A stretch of DNA of 64,000 bases from Phreatobacter sp. Its GTDB lineage: Bacteria > Pseudomonadota > Alphaproteobacteria > Rhizobiales > Phreatobacteraceae. The notes under the pieces are model-generated. The model was not told where the DNA came from. It ran no database searches and saw nothing but the letters and a program-made list of their open reading frames with translations. The translations under genes were made by a program, and so were the position numbers. This document shows positions 1-8,055 of the stretch, in pieces (positions within the stretch are counted from its first letter, which is position 1; each line of letters opens with the position of its first letter). The stretch covers positions 1-64,000 of the forward strand of contig NZ_JAUYFA010000011.1 of assembly GCF_030691135.1 (NCBI RefSeq), in the 5' to 3' direction.

Positions 1-600
1 GGAGCGGCCGGTGAGGAAGTCCGGCCAGTCCAGCGCGCCGCGCCAGAGCATGATGCCGTTCCAGGCCGGTGGGCCTTCGTTGGGGAAGAGCGAGCGGCGC
101 ACGGTGGAATGGATGCCGTCGGCGCCGATCAGGACGTCGCCGCGCGCAGTGCGGACATGCCGCCCCTCGCGGTCGAAGAACCAGGCGGTGACGCCGCTGT
201 CGTCCTGTTTCCAGGCGCCGAGGCGGTGGCCGGTGAAGATGCGGCTCTCGCCGAGCCGCGCCCTGACCGCCTGGTAGATGACGGTCTGCAGGCGGCCGCG
301 GTGGATGGAGAATTGCGGCACGTCGAAGCCGGCCTCGATCCCGCGCGGCTCGCGCCAGATCTCCTGGCCGAAGCGGTTGGTGTAGATGAGCTCGTGGGTG
401 CGGATGGCGACGTCGTCGAGGCGCGGCAGCAGGCCGAGCCCGGCCAGTTCCTTGATCGCATGCGGCAGGGTATTGATGCCGACACCGAGCTCGCGGACCT
501 CGGAGGCCTGTTCATAGACCTCGCAGCCGATGCCGCGCGCGGCGAGCATGAGGGCGGTGGTCAGTCCGCCAACACCGCCGCCGACAATGATGGCCTTCAT
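1..600 (-). CDS. FAD-dependent monooxygenase (UbiH/salicylate hydroxylase-like), 3' end cut off by window edge
   Basis: The visible 200 N-terminal residues begin MKAIIVGGGVGGLTTALML, a Rossmann GxGxxG FAD-binding motif. Further in, near residue 160, is GADGIHSTVRR, the DG motif of class A flavoprotein hydroxylases (PHBH fold). Such enzymes hydroxylate aromatic or related substrates with NAD(P)H and O2 in the cytoplasm. The ATG at 598-600 directly precedes the glycine-rich motif, so this start is secure. The C-terminal half lies outside the window, so the substrate cannot be narrowed. It could be a 3-hydroxybenzoate 6-hydroxylase, salicylate hydroxylase or a generic FAD oxidoreductase. No co-transcribed partner is visible; the next gene runs the other way. 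Confidence 0.85.
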   Translation of the reverse strand, partial: MKAIIVGGGVGGLTTALMLAARGIGCEVYEQASEVRELGVGINTLPHAIKELAGLGLLPRLDDVAIRTHELIYTNRFGQEIWREPRGIEAGFDVPQFSIHRGRLQTVIYQAVRARLGESRIFTGHRLGAWKQDDSGVTAWFFDREGRHVRTARGDVLIGADGIHSTVRRSLFPNEGPPAWNGIMLWRGALDWPDFLTGRS

Positions 601-787
601 GGAACACTCCCCGACGCGAAGGCGAAAAGACGAGCCGGGATCATGGCTTGGGCCGGTCGGCGAGGCAAGGCCGCAGGTCCGCGCGGAGGGCGCGCGGCGC
701 CCCTGCGGCGATGCGACCTCGCGGTAAGGTTACGCCTGCGCCGCCGTCTGCCTTCCGCCGCGTCCCGGCCGCGTGTAGAGACGCGTC

Positions 788-1450
788 ATGACCCGTTCAG
801 ACGCCCTCGCCGAAGCCGACGCCCTTTCGCAGGCCCCCGACCTGTGGCGTGACCACGAGGGGCGGCCGACCTTCCGCCATCGGCCGAAGCTGATCGGTCC
901 GGAGATCAGCTTCACCATCGAGGAGCGCGATCTCGCCTGGTCCGACGGGCGATCGACGGGGCGATTGCCGCTGCACCAGATCGAGAGCGTGAGGATCGTC
1001 TTCCGCCCCGCCAATCTCTACACCCGGCGCTACCGGGTCGAGGTCCGCCAGCGACTGGGCAAGAAGAACTGGTTCTCCAACGTGTCCTGGCGCGGCATGG
1101 TCGAGATCGAAGCCCATGACGCGCCTTTCACCGCCTTCGTGCGGGCCCTCTGCGCCAGGATCGGCCAGACCTCGCCGAATGCCCGGTTCATCGCCGGCGA
1201 GCCGGCCTGGCGCTACATGATCATTGCGGCGACGACGGCCGGGCTCACCATCTCCCTCGCCTATCTGGCGTTCCAGGCGATCAGCGCCGTCAACTGGGGC
1301 CTGATGGGCCTCGTCGCCTTCATCGGCGGCTATACCGTCTGGCAGATGTCGCTGTGGCTGACCAAGAACCGGCCGGCCACCTTTGACCCGCTGGACCCGC
1401 CGGCCATCCTCCTCCCCGACGTCAAGCCGCCTCGGGCCTCAGCGCCATGA
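788..1450 (+). CDS. Hypothetical PH-like membrane protein
   Basis: 220 residues of unknown function. The first ~140 residues are soluble and look like a small beta-rich domain: FTIEERDLAWSDG, a stretch around residues 60-85 rich in R and V, then an FVRAL helix. Two hydrophobic helices follow at about residues 148-165 and 170-190, then a short Pro-rich tail. This layout resembles bacterial PH-like (YdbT/YcxB-type) membrane proteins, but I do not recognise a named family with confidence. The 3' end overlaps the 3' end of the convergent UspA gene by 29 bp. The protein probably sits in the inner membrane. Confidence 0.75.
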   Translation: MTRSDALAEADALSQAPDLWRDHEGRPTFRHRPKLIGPEISFTIEERDLAWSDGRSTGRLPLHQIESVRIVFRPANLYTRRYRVEVRQRLGKKNWFSNVSWRGMVEIEAHDAPFTAFVRALCARIGQTSPNARFIAGEPAWRYMIIAATTAGLTISLAYLAFQAISAVNWGLMGLVAFIGGYTVWQMSLWLTKNRPATFDPLDPPAILLPDVKPPRASAP

Positions 1451-1856
1451 CCGAGCAGGTCGCATGCCGCACCACATGGGCGGCGTTGGAGCCGAGCAGA
1501 TAGGTCGCCAGCCGCGGCCGGTGCGAGGCCATGACGATGAGATCGGCATGGGAAGCCTGCGCCTCCTCCAGGATCTCGTGATAGGGGCGGCCGATGCGGA
1601 CCTTGGTCCTGACGCGCTCCTTCGGCAGGCCCGATGCCGTGGCGATGTCCTCAAGCACCCGGCGGAATTCGCTCATCTGAGTCTTGTGGAAGTCGGCGGG
1701 CAGATACTCGGCCGCCATCACCGGCATGTCGGGCACGACGGCCAGCAGCGTGATGGACGCGCCGTTGGCCTCGGCCAGCAGCTTGGCGACGGACAGGGCC
1801 TTTTGCTCGAGCCCCGGCTCGGAGGTGTCGACGGGGCAGAGAATGGACTGGAACAT
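1422..1856 (-). CDS. Universal stress protein, UspA family
   Basis: 144 residues, the normal length of a single Usp domain. The N-terminus MFQSILCPVDTSEPG is the typical first beta strand with the conserved Asp. The C-terminal part MASHRPRLATYLLGSNA, followed by HVVRHATCSVM, corresponds to the G-x2-G-x9-G(S) nucleotide-binding loop of ATP-binding Usp proteins, although the first glycines are replaced here. Start chosen at MFQ because everything upstream in frame is poorly conserved-looking. Usp proteins are cytoplasmic and aid survival under stress. It is convergent with the PH-like membrane protein and overlaps its end by 29 bp. Confidence 0.9.
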   Translation of the reverse strand: MFQSILCPVDTSEPGLEQKALSVAKLLAEANGASITLLAVVPDMPVMAAEYLPADFHKTQMSEFRRVLEDIATASGLPKERVRTKVRIGRPYHEILEEAQASHADLIVMASHRPRLATYLLGSNAAHVVRHATCSVMALRPEAA

Positions 1857-1946
1857 GGCTGTTCTCCCGGTGATGCCGGGACAATGACAGCCGGGGCGGG
1901 CGTAGTCCTTGACGTCGGTCAAGCATCGGTCGCGCGCTGTTCCGGC

Positions 1947-2942
1947 TTACGGGTCGCCTCGCAGGCTGATCGCATCGCCGACGAGGTCGCGAACGTCCGG
2001 GCGCGGCGCGCCGATATAGGGCAGCGGCCGCGAGATCGCGATGGCAGTGATGCCGAGGCGCGCGGTGAGAAGCCCGTTCAACACCCCCTCCCCGAGCTTG
2101 GCGGAAAGCCTGGCTGCCAGGCCGTGGCCGACGATCTGGTCGAGGACCGTGTCGCCAGCCGCCATGCCGCCCGTCACGGCCATGTGGGCGAGGACGTGGC
2201 GGACCAGCTTGAACATGCCGAGCGTTCCGGGCCGGCCACCATAGACCTCGGCGATCCGCCGGATGAGCCGCACGGCGGTGGCGAAGACCATGGCGAGATC
2301 GACAGCCGCCCGCGGACTGACCGCCGTGACGACCGAGACCCGGCGCGCGGCTTCCGCCACCAGCCGGGTCGCCTCGCGGTCGAGCGGTTCGAGAAGCTCG
2401 CGCTCGACGATGCGCAGGCGCTGCGCGCCGTCGACGACGCCCTCCGCGAAGGCCGCCTGGACGGCGATGCGGCCGCGCGCCGTGCGGGCATTACCGGCCA
2501 TGGCGGCGAGGAGATCGCCGGCGACGCGGGCGGCGGCGCGGTCGTCCTTGTCGAGAAGCGCCTGCACCGCGCGTTCGCGCAGGGTATCGAGCCGGGCGAG
2601 GCTGCGCAGGGCGAAGATCTCGCGCCCGAGCAGGGCGAGCCCCCCCACCAGGAACAGGACGAGCGCGGCGACGCCGGCCCAGCCGAGCCAGGCGGCGCGG
2701 GTGAAGAGGTCGTCGATGAGCGTCGAGACCGCGATGCCGAAGGCGAGCGAGACGAGGCCGCCGAGCCCCACCCAGAACAGCCGCGTCCACAGGCTCGCGC
2801 CCGCGGGCGGCGCCGCGGCTTCTGCGGCGATCACGGCTTCGGGGCGGCGGTCCTCGACCGGCGCGTCGCTCGGCGGAGCGATCTCCACCGCGTCGGAATC
2901 GAGCCGGAACACCTGCGGCTTCGGGGTCGGAGCCTTGCTCAT
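1947..2942 (-). CDS. YcjF/TIGR01620 family membrane protein (DUF697)
   Basis: 331 residues. A charged N-terminal region is followed by two hydrophobic helices at roughly residues 55-75 and 80-105 and a long alpha-helical C-terminal region containing VDLAMVFATAVRLIRRIAEVYGG-like sequence typical of DUF697 (YcjF). The gene starts inside the stop codon of the upstream ycjX-like gene (ATGA overlap at 2939-2942), so the two are translationally coupled. In many proteobacteria ycjX and ycjF are adjacent and stress-induced, YcjX being a GTPase-like ATPase. The exact role is unknown; an inner-membrane partner of the YcjX NTPase is the likely reading. Confidence 0.85.
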   Translation of the reverse strand: MSKAPTPKPQVFRLDSDAVEIAPPSDAPVEDRRPEAVIAAEAAAPPAGASLWTRLFWVGLGGLVSLAFGIAVSTLIDDLFTRAAWLGWAGVAALVLFLVGGLALLGREIFALRSLARLDTLRERAVQALLDKDDRAAARVAGDLLAAMAGNARTARGRIAVQAAFAEGVVDGAQRLRIVERELLEPLDREATRLVAEAARRVSVVTAVSPRAAVDLAMVFATAVRLIRRIAEVYGGRPGTLGMFKLVRHVLAHMAVTGGMAAGDTVLDQIVGHGLAARLSAKLGEGVLNGLLTARLGITAIAISRPLPYIGAPRPDVRDLVGDAISLRGDP

Positions 2943-4375
2943 GCCAGGCGGTCTCCGATGAGGAACTCGACTGCCCGGTCGAGGCGGATATGCGGCAGGG
3001 CCTGGCTGGGATCGGCCTTTGGTGGCAGGAAGCGCACGAAGCGGTAATCCTCACCGCGGAAGGCCTCGGGGCCGGCAAAAAGCCCCGTCGGATCGAGCGG
3101 CAACTCGCCGGGAAACACCGCCACCTCCCGCAACCCGTCGAAGATCTCGCCGCCGGCCTGTTCGCCGGGCATGGGCGTTCCGACGATGCAGGCGAGGCTC
3201 TGTCCGCGCTGGGTGACGGTGGTCTCGCGCGTCGCGCGCAAAGAGGCGAGCGCGATCGGCTCGACGCGCGCGCCGGCGAATTCGGCGCGGCGGATGGCCC
3301 GGTCTGTCAGGCGTCGGAGCAGCCCCTCAAGCCGGTCATGGCTCGTCTGGTGCAGGTGGTCGGCCTTTGTGGCGGCGAAGAGAATGCGGTCGATGCGCCG
3401 CGCCAGCAACGAGGACAAGATGGAATTGGCGCCGGGACGGAAGGCGGTCAGCACGTCGGAGAGCGCCAGTTCGAGGTCGGACAGCGCCGCCGGACCGGCA
3501 TTCAGCGCGGCGAGAGCGTCGACCAGCACCACCTGGCGGTCGAGGGTGGCGAAATGGTTGGCGTAGAAGGGCATCACCACCAGGCGCTTGTAGCTCTCGA
3601 AGCGCTTGTCCATCAGCGCGGCGAGGCTGTCGCCGGCCGGCTCCCGGCTACCGAGGTCGAGGGGGGCGAAGGTGAGTGCGGGCGAGCCTTCCATTTCTCC
3701 CGGCAGCAGGAAGCGCCCCGGCGGCAGGGTGGACAAGGACACGCGCTCGTCCCGGCAGGATTTCAGGTAGCGCGTGAACTTGTCAGCGAGGCGCCGGGCT
3801 TCGGTCTCGTCGGCCTTGCCGAAGGGATCGATCTCCGCAGTCGCGGCGAGCCATTCCTGCGCCAGGGCCGCGCGCGGCGGCCGCCGCGCCGCCTCGACGC
3901 TGCGCCGAGACCATTCCGCATAGGACTGGGCGAGCAGCGGCAGGTCGAGCAGCCATTCGCCGGGATAGTCGACGATGTCGAGGGTCAGCGTCTTTTCGGT
4001 ACCGCGCATGAAGCCTGTATTCGATGCGAAATCAATAGCTAGCCGGATTTCGCTAATGCGCTTTGTTCCCTCCGGCCAATCTCGCGGACCGGTCAGCGTC
4101 GCCAGGTGATCCTCATAGGGAAAGCGCGGAATGCCATCGTCGGGCTGCGGCTCGAGACGCACACGGGCGATCCGCCCCTGCGCCTGCGGCTCGAAGACCG
4201 GCCAGCGCGAGGCCGTCAGCAGGCCGTGGACGAGGGCGGTGATGAACACGGTCTTGCCCGAGCGCGACAGGCCGGTGACGCCGAGCCGCAGCGTCGGATT
4301 GACCCAGTCGGTCGCATAGGCCGCGATGGAGCGCGCCGCGAGCCGCGTCTCGTTGACCCAGCCTGTCCAGACCAT
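2939..4375 (-). CDS. YcjX family P-loop NTPase (DUF463)
   Basis: 478 residues, the usual YcjX length. The Walker A motif GLSRSGKT lies at residues 35-42, and IVDYPGEWLLDLPLL carries the DxxG-like switch region, as in stress-induced YcjX GTPases. FAATKADHLH near the middle resembles a TKxD guanine-recognition motif. The gene heads a two-gene unit with the DUF697 membrane protein, overlapping by 4 bp. Its start abuts the stop of the SixA-like gene (4376), so those genes are probably read from one transcript. Function in alphaproteobacteria is not established; a stress-related, membrane-associated NTPase is the family view. Confidence 0.9.
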   Translation of the reverse strand: MVWTGWVNETRLAARSIAAYATDWVNPTLRLGVTGLSRSGKTVFITALVHGLLTASRWPVFEPQAQGRIARVRLEPQPDDGIPRFPYEDHLATLTGPRDWPEGTKRISEIRLAIDFASNTGFMRGTEKTLTLDIVDYPGEWLLDLPLLAQSYAEWSRRSVEAARRPPRAALAQEWLAATAEIDPFGKADETEARRLADKFTRYLKSCRDERVSLSTLPPGRFLLPGEMEGSPALTFAPLDLGSREPAGDSLAALMDKRFESYKRLVVMPFYANHFATLDRQVVLVDALAALNAGPAALSDLELALSDVLTAFRPGANSILSSLLARRIDRILFAATKADHLHQTSHDRLEGLLRRLTDRAIRRAEFAGARVEPIALASLRATRETTVTQRGQSLACIVGTPMPGEQAGGEIFDGLREVAVFPGELPLDPTGLFAGPEAFRGEDYRFVRFLPPKADPSQALPHIRLDRAVEFLIGDRLA

Positions 4376-4900
4376 CTACTCGGCCTCGCTGTCGAGGTCG
4401 CGGGGCACCGTGAACGAGACGAGCGTGCCGCAGCCGGGGCCGAGATCGCGCCAGTGATCGATGGCGCAGTCGATCACCGCGAGGCCTCCGGTCGGATATT
4501 TGCGCGACAGGCGGCGGCGCTGGTCCTCGGGGCCGTCGGCGACGAGGTCGTCGCAGAGGGTTTCGATACCGGGATTGTGGCCGACGAGAAGCAGCGTAGC
4601 GACGACGTCGGCGGTCTCGCGGATGACGTTGGCCAGCATGAAGGCCGGCGCCTCGTAGATGCGGCCGTCCCGTTCGCCCGGCAGCAGTTGCGCGAGACCG
4701 GCGCTCGCCAGCGCCCAGGTCTCGACCGTGCGCGCGGCCGGCGAGACGACCACGCGGTCGGGGACGAGCCCGCGTTCGACAATGAGGCGGCCTATCAGCG
4801 GGGCGGCGCGTCGCCCGCGCGCGGCGAGCGGGCGTTCGAAGTCGCGCATGCCCGCCGGCCAGTCCGACTTGGTGTGCCTGAACAGGATCAGCCGGCGCAT
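4376..4900 (-). CDS. SixA-like histidine phosphatase (phosphoglycerate mutase superfamily)
   Basis: 174 residues. The N-terminal MRRLILFRHTKSDW carries the RHG-type catalytic motif (R8-H9-T10) in the SixA form, where T/A-K-S replaces G-E. The second histidine of the branch is in LLVGHNPGIETL. SixA removes phosphate from histidine phosphotransfer domains; other members act on small phosphoesters. The start at 4898-4900 puts the catalytic beta strand at the extreme N-terminus as in homologues; an upstream in-frame start would add only eight residues. It lies immediately upstream of the ycjX-like gene without a gap. The Hpt protein at 6472-6840 could be a substrate, but this is speculation. Confidence 0.88.
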   Translation of the reverse strand: MRRLILFRHTKSDWPAGMRDFERPLAARGRRAAPLIGRLIVERGLVPDRVVVSPAARTVETWALASAGLAQLLPGERDGRIYEAPAFMLANVIRETADVVATLLLVGHNPGIETLCDDLVADGPEDQRRRLSRKYPTGGLAVIDCAIDHWRDLGPGCGTLVSFTVPRDLDSEAE

Positions 4901-4960
4901 CGCACCCCCCTCAACGCCTCCCATGTGCCCCCTCGCCGGTGCAGGGGCAAGGGCTCACCC

Positions 4961-5845
4961 TCAACCGGGGGACCGCGGCCGGCGTTCCGACCAGATGAGA
5001 TAGAGGCCGCTGAAGACGATGATGGCGGCGCCGACGAAGACATGGGGGCCGGGCATGACCGAGAAGATGAACCAGCCGGCAGCGACCGACCAGAGGAGCT
5101 GGGTGTATTGCACCGGCGCCGAGACCGAGGCGGAAGCGAACCTGAAGGCCATCAGCATGAAAGACTGGGCGACAAGTTGAATGACCGCGTTGAGCCCGAT
5201 CACCCCCAGCAGCCAGAGCGGGACGGGCTGCCAGCCCGGAATCGCGAAGACCAGCGCGATGAGACAGATGAAGAGGTTGAAGTAGAAGAGGATCGCCAGC
5301 GTGCCCTCGGTCTTGCCGAGCGCCCTGATGGCGACCATCGCGGCGCCCCATGTGGCGGCGGAGAGCACGGCGAGCAGGGCGGCGATGGACACGCCCTCGG
5401 GCCCGGGGCGGATGATCACCAGCGCCCCCAGGAAGCCGATCGCAACCGCGATCCAGCGGTTGAGGCCGACAGGTTCACGCAGAACGAGGCCGGAGAGCGC
5501 CACGACGAAAAACGGCGTGATGAAGAGGATGGCGGTGGCGACAGGCAGATCGAGTTCGCGCAGGGCCTCGAAATAGGCGAAGACCGACACGGCCGAGAGG
5601 CTCGCCCTGAACAGATGCGCCCCGGGACGGCGGGTGACGATGGTGCCGCGACCGCGCAGCATCTGCACGAGGATGATCGGGGTCAGGATGGCGAGGCCCG
5701 AGGCGCTGCGAATCGCCATGATCTGCCAGCTCGGCAGTTCGGACACGATGATCTTCAGGATCGTGTCGGCCACCGATATCAGCATGAAGCAGACGAACTG
5801 GGCGGCAATGGCGGCGAGCGGGCGCTCCGCCGGCTGAGGAGGCAT
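4961..5845 (-). CDS. DMT superfamily transporter (EamA domain)
   Basis: About 294 residues with ten hydrophobic helices arranged as two five-helix EamA repeats. Visible segments include FVCFMLISVADTILK, ATAILFITPFFVVALSGLVL and WIAVAIGFLGALVIIRPG, typical of drug/metabolite exporters of the RhaT/EamA type. I place the start at MPPQPAERPL because a GGAG lies nine bases upstream; an in-frame ATG at 5912-5914 would add 23 residues. Substrate unknown. Inner-membrane exporter is the general expectation. It lies 60 bp upstream of the SixA-like gene and on the same strand, so co-transcription is possible. Confidence 0.88.
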   Translation of the reverse strand: MPPQPAERPLAAIAAQFVCFMLISVADTILKIIVSELPSWQIMAIRSASGLAILTPIILVQMLRGRGTIVTRRPGAHLFRASLSAVSVFAYFEALRELDLPVATAILFITPFFVVALSGLVLREPVGLNRWIAVAIGFLGALVIIRPGPEGVSIAALLAVLSAATWGAAMVAIRALGKTEGTLAILFYFNLFICLIALVFAIPGWQPVPLWLLGVIGLNAVIQLVAQSFMLMAFRFASASVSAPVQYTQLLWSVAAGWFIFSVMPGPHVFVGAAIIVFSGLYLIWSERRPRSPG

Positions 5846-5983
5846 GGCGCTTGTCTCCGCGCATCGGCCTGCCATCAAGCCGGATAGGGGCGTCTTGCCA
5901 AGGCGGATAGACACATGAGGCCCCTGCAGGGGCTAGCGTCCCTGCAGGCATGGCGGGATCGGGATAGGCGGAGCCCGGCCGGA

Positions 5984-6304
5984 TCAGCCCTGGCGCTCGG
6001 GGGTGTGGATGATCAGCCCGTTCATGGCATCCGTGACCTTGATCTGGCATGACAGGCGCGACGTCGGCTTCACGTCGAAGGCGAAATCGAGCATGTCCTC
6101 CTCCATGTGGGAGGGCTCGCCGGTCGCCGCCTTCCAGGCATCGTCGACATAGACGTGGCAGGTGGCGCAGGCGCAGGCGCCGCCGCATTCGGCGACGATG
6201 CCGGGAATGCCGTTCTTGATGGCGGCTTCCATGACGGTGGCGCCGCTGGCGGCTTCAACCGGTCGCTTCTCGCCGCTGTGGTCGATGAAGATGATCTGAG
6301 GCAT
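5984..6304 (-). CDS. 2Fe-2S ferredoxin, adrenodoxin/putidaredoxin type
   Basis: 106 residues, the full length of a vertebrate-type ferredoxin. Cluster ligands are visible as C40-x5-C46-x2-C49 and a distant C86 in LSCQIKV; C44 is an additional cysteine. The N-terminal [15 protein letters not shown] beta hairpin and the C-terminal IIHTPERQG fit the family. It transfers single electrons in the cytoplasm, usually between a ferredoxin reductase and a cytochrome P450 or Rieske-type oxygenase, or in Fe-S biogenesis. No P450 or reductase lies beside it here. The strong start is at 6302-6304. Confidence 0.93.
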   Translation of the reverse strand: MPQIIFIDHSGEKRPVEAASGATVMEAAIKNGIPGIVAECGGACACATCHVYVDDAWKAATGEPSHMEEDMLDFAFDVKPTSRLSCQIKVTDAMNGLIIHTPERQG

Positions 6305-6471
6305 CGGCTCCCTGCCCTTCGCGTGACGTCAACGGGCGCCCGCAGGGCCCGACACGAAGAAACCGCCGCTTGACCACGCGGCGGTTCCCGTCGGGATTGA
6401 CATAGCGAAAGGTGTGCCAGTTCGCCAGAGGCCGGCGGGCATGATCGCTGCCCGCACCGTCTTCGAGCCGC

Positions 6472-6840
6472 TCAGGCGGCGCGCAGCAGCGTCGAGATGA
6501 AGCCGTTGGCCTCGTTCACCGCGTTTTCGAGGCGCGCCAGATCGTCCCAGGCGCGGGAGGAGAGATGGTCGACCTGATCGCATTCGACCGCCTCGGCGGC
6601 CTGGGCCACTCCGAAGGCGCCGATGCCCAGCGCCGAGCCCTTCAGCGTATGGGCCGCTTCCGCCCAGGTCTTGGCGTTGGTGGCGTTGCGCAGCCGCTCC
6701 AGCATGGTGCGCGACTGGCGCTCGAAGAGCACCAGAACCTCGCGCTCCAGATCGTGGTCGCCGAATGTCTGCCGCGACAGATGAGTGAGATCGACGGGCA
6801 GGCTGCTGCCCAGAAATTCGTCCGACATGATACGTGCCAT
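6472..6840 (-). CDS. Hpt domain-containing phosphotransfer protein
   Basis: 122 residues forming a single four-helix Hpt domain. The phosphorylatable histidine is H64 in AAHTLKGSALGIGAF, a canonical HxxKGSA motif. The protein is free-standing, with no attached kinase or receiver domain and no two-component gene nearby. Start taken at 6838-6840 (MARIMSDEFL), with a GGGGA about 11 bases upstream; MSDEFL at 6826-6828 is the alternative. Free Hpt proteins shuttle phosphate between hybrid kinases and response regulators, as ChpT-like or HptB proteins do, but this one is too short to be ChpT. Its partners are unknown. Confidence 0.87.
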   Translation of the reverse strand: MARIMSDEFLGSSLPVDLTHLSRQTFGDHDLEREVLVLFERQSRTMLERLRNATNAKTWAEAAHTLKGSALGIGAFGVAQAAEAVECDQVDHLSSRAWDDLARLENAVNEANGFISTLLRAA

Positions 6841-7050
6841 TGTCTTGGTGTCCCCTGCTTGACCGATCGCCCGTCCCGGGGCGTGTTTGTCGTTGGAGGA
6901 GGTTTGTCCTCCCGTCTTCCCTGCAGGAGCACCATGGCGGCGCGACGGCGAAAGCGGAGTTAAAGCGCGGCGGAAGCGGCACGCGTTCTGGCTTTGAGGT
7001 TGATCGGTGGTAAATCGATCCCGGACCGCATCGCACCGGAGAAGCACGGC

Positions 7051-7566
7051 ATGGTGTTCGAACGATCACGTGGGATCGCCCTGCGCGCCACGCTCATCCG
7101 GCTGGCTGTCGAGCTGGCGCTATGCTCAACGGCAGCGCTGGCGATCGGCAGGGGCGGCTTCATCACGACGGTGGCGGCGCTGATGATGGTGATCTACGTC
7201 GCCCGTGCGGTGCTCTGGTTCATCACCGCGGCGTCCAACGCGCTCATCTGGCGCTGGGGGCGTCAAGAGCGGATCGACCGCTTCGCCGAGGCGCTGCAGG
7301 CCGTGCGGCTGCCGGTGGAGCCGGCGATGCGCGGATCCCGCGACGTATCGCAAAGCCTGGCCCGCGCCCTCCTGTCGCCCGATATCAGCCGCGAGGCCGC
7401 AGCCTTCGCCTATTCGACGCAGGGTTTCGTCGAGGCCGTCCACGTCCATACCGATCCGCTGACGGCGGCGATGATCGCGTACGACATGGCGCGCGGCATG
7501 GATCTTCACATCGACCGGATGAAAAGCGCCGGAGCGTCGCCGCTTTCCGATCCCGGATCGCGCTAA
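7051..7566 (+). CDS. Hypothetical membrane protein
   Basis: 171 residues from the ATG at 7051, which has GGAGAAG ten bases upstream; a longer in-frame version from 6994 lacks such a site. Two hydrophobic helices lie near the N-terminus (ELALCSTAALAIG and FITTVAALMMVIYVARAVLWFI). The rest is a soluble helical tail with RWGRQERIDRFAEALQAVRLP. I do not recognise a family. It starts divergently from the Hpt gene (210 bp apart) and its end converges on the winged-helix-like gene with a 4-bp overlap. Confidence 0.7.
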   Translation: MVFERSRGIALRATLIRLAVELALCSTAALAIGRGGFITTVAALMMVIYVARAVLWFITAASNALIWRWGRQERIDRFAEALQAVRLPVEPAMRGSRDVSQSLARALLSPDISREAAAFAYSTQGFVEAVHVHTDPLTAAMIAYDMARGMDLHIDRMKSAGASPLSDPGSR

Positions 7567-7862
7567 GGGCCGTCGGCACCCTGACCGACGACCCGCCGCC
7601 CCGCAGCCGTCAGCTTGCAGACGAGCCAGTCGGGCTTGACGGGATTGGCGAACCAGGGCTCGACCCAGCCGGCCGCGAGGCAGGCCCGGATCGTCGCGCG
7701 CGGCACTTCCCGCCCTTCGGCGTCGAAGAGGGGGAGTTTTCCACCGGGCTGAGCCGCGCCCCGCAGCAGCCAGCGGCGCTGCACCGGGGTGGGTTTCGGC
7801 GAGGCGGACGCGAGGGCACCCTGTCCCTTCCGCGCTTTCGCAAGATGCCCATCATCGGTCAT
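7563..7862 (-). CDS. Small conserved hypothetical protein, winged-helix-like
   Basis: 99 residues beginning MTDDGHLAKARKGQG. The central part QRRWLLRGAAQPGGKLPLF is followed by TIRACLAAGWVEPWFANP and KPDWLVCKLTAAGRRVV. The pattern of a recognition-like helix and then WLVCKLTxAGR resembles the wing of small winged-helix proteins common in Rhizobiales, but no function is known to me. The ATG at 7860-7862 is preceded by a possible CtrA-type box on the same DNA. It is divergent from the large GPR-like gene, with 193 bp between the two starts. Confidence 0.7.
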   Translation of the reverse strand: MTDDGHLAKARKGQGALASASPKPTPVQRRWLLRGAAQPGGKLPLFDAEGREVPRATIRACLAAGWVEPWFANPVKPDWLVCKLTAAGRRVVGQGADGP

Positions 7863-7863
7863 G

Positions 7864-7879
7864 GTTACCCATCCGTTAA
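7864..7879. promoter_or_regulatory. Possible CtrA-like box
   Basis: On the plus strand GTTAC at 7864 is followed by seven bases and TTAA at 7876-7879. Read on the minus strand this is TTAA-N7-GTAAC, one base off the CtrA consensus TTAA-N7-TTAAC. It lies two bases upstream of the minus-strand gene at 7862 and about 180 bp upstream of the GPR-like gene. Short AT-rich motifs occur by chance, so this is tentative. Confidence 0.3.
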
Positions 7880-8055
7880 CGATGAATCGGAAACTGCGGC
7901 TCCGACAGGTTTCAATCCTTAGGACCCCCCGGTAGATTACATGCTGCGGCGGACTGTTGTCTGCCATCCGTGTTCGATGCGGCCAAGAGGCACTTGGGGC
8001 GCATCGTTGCGGGTGGATGCAGGACGGTCGGCAGTCAAAGGATGCGGGCGACACC

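Noticed and set aside
1383-3047. A 554-codon plus-strand frame over the UspA and YcjF genes
   Set aside because: Both genes on the minus strand have clear family motifs and normal starts; this frame is a G/R/D/H-rich shadow.
4106-5887. A 593-codon plus-strand frame over YcjX, SixA-like and DMT genes
   Set aside because: Antisense to three well-supported genes and with typical shadow composition (D, R, E, G).
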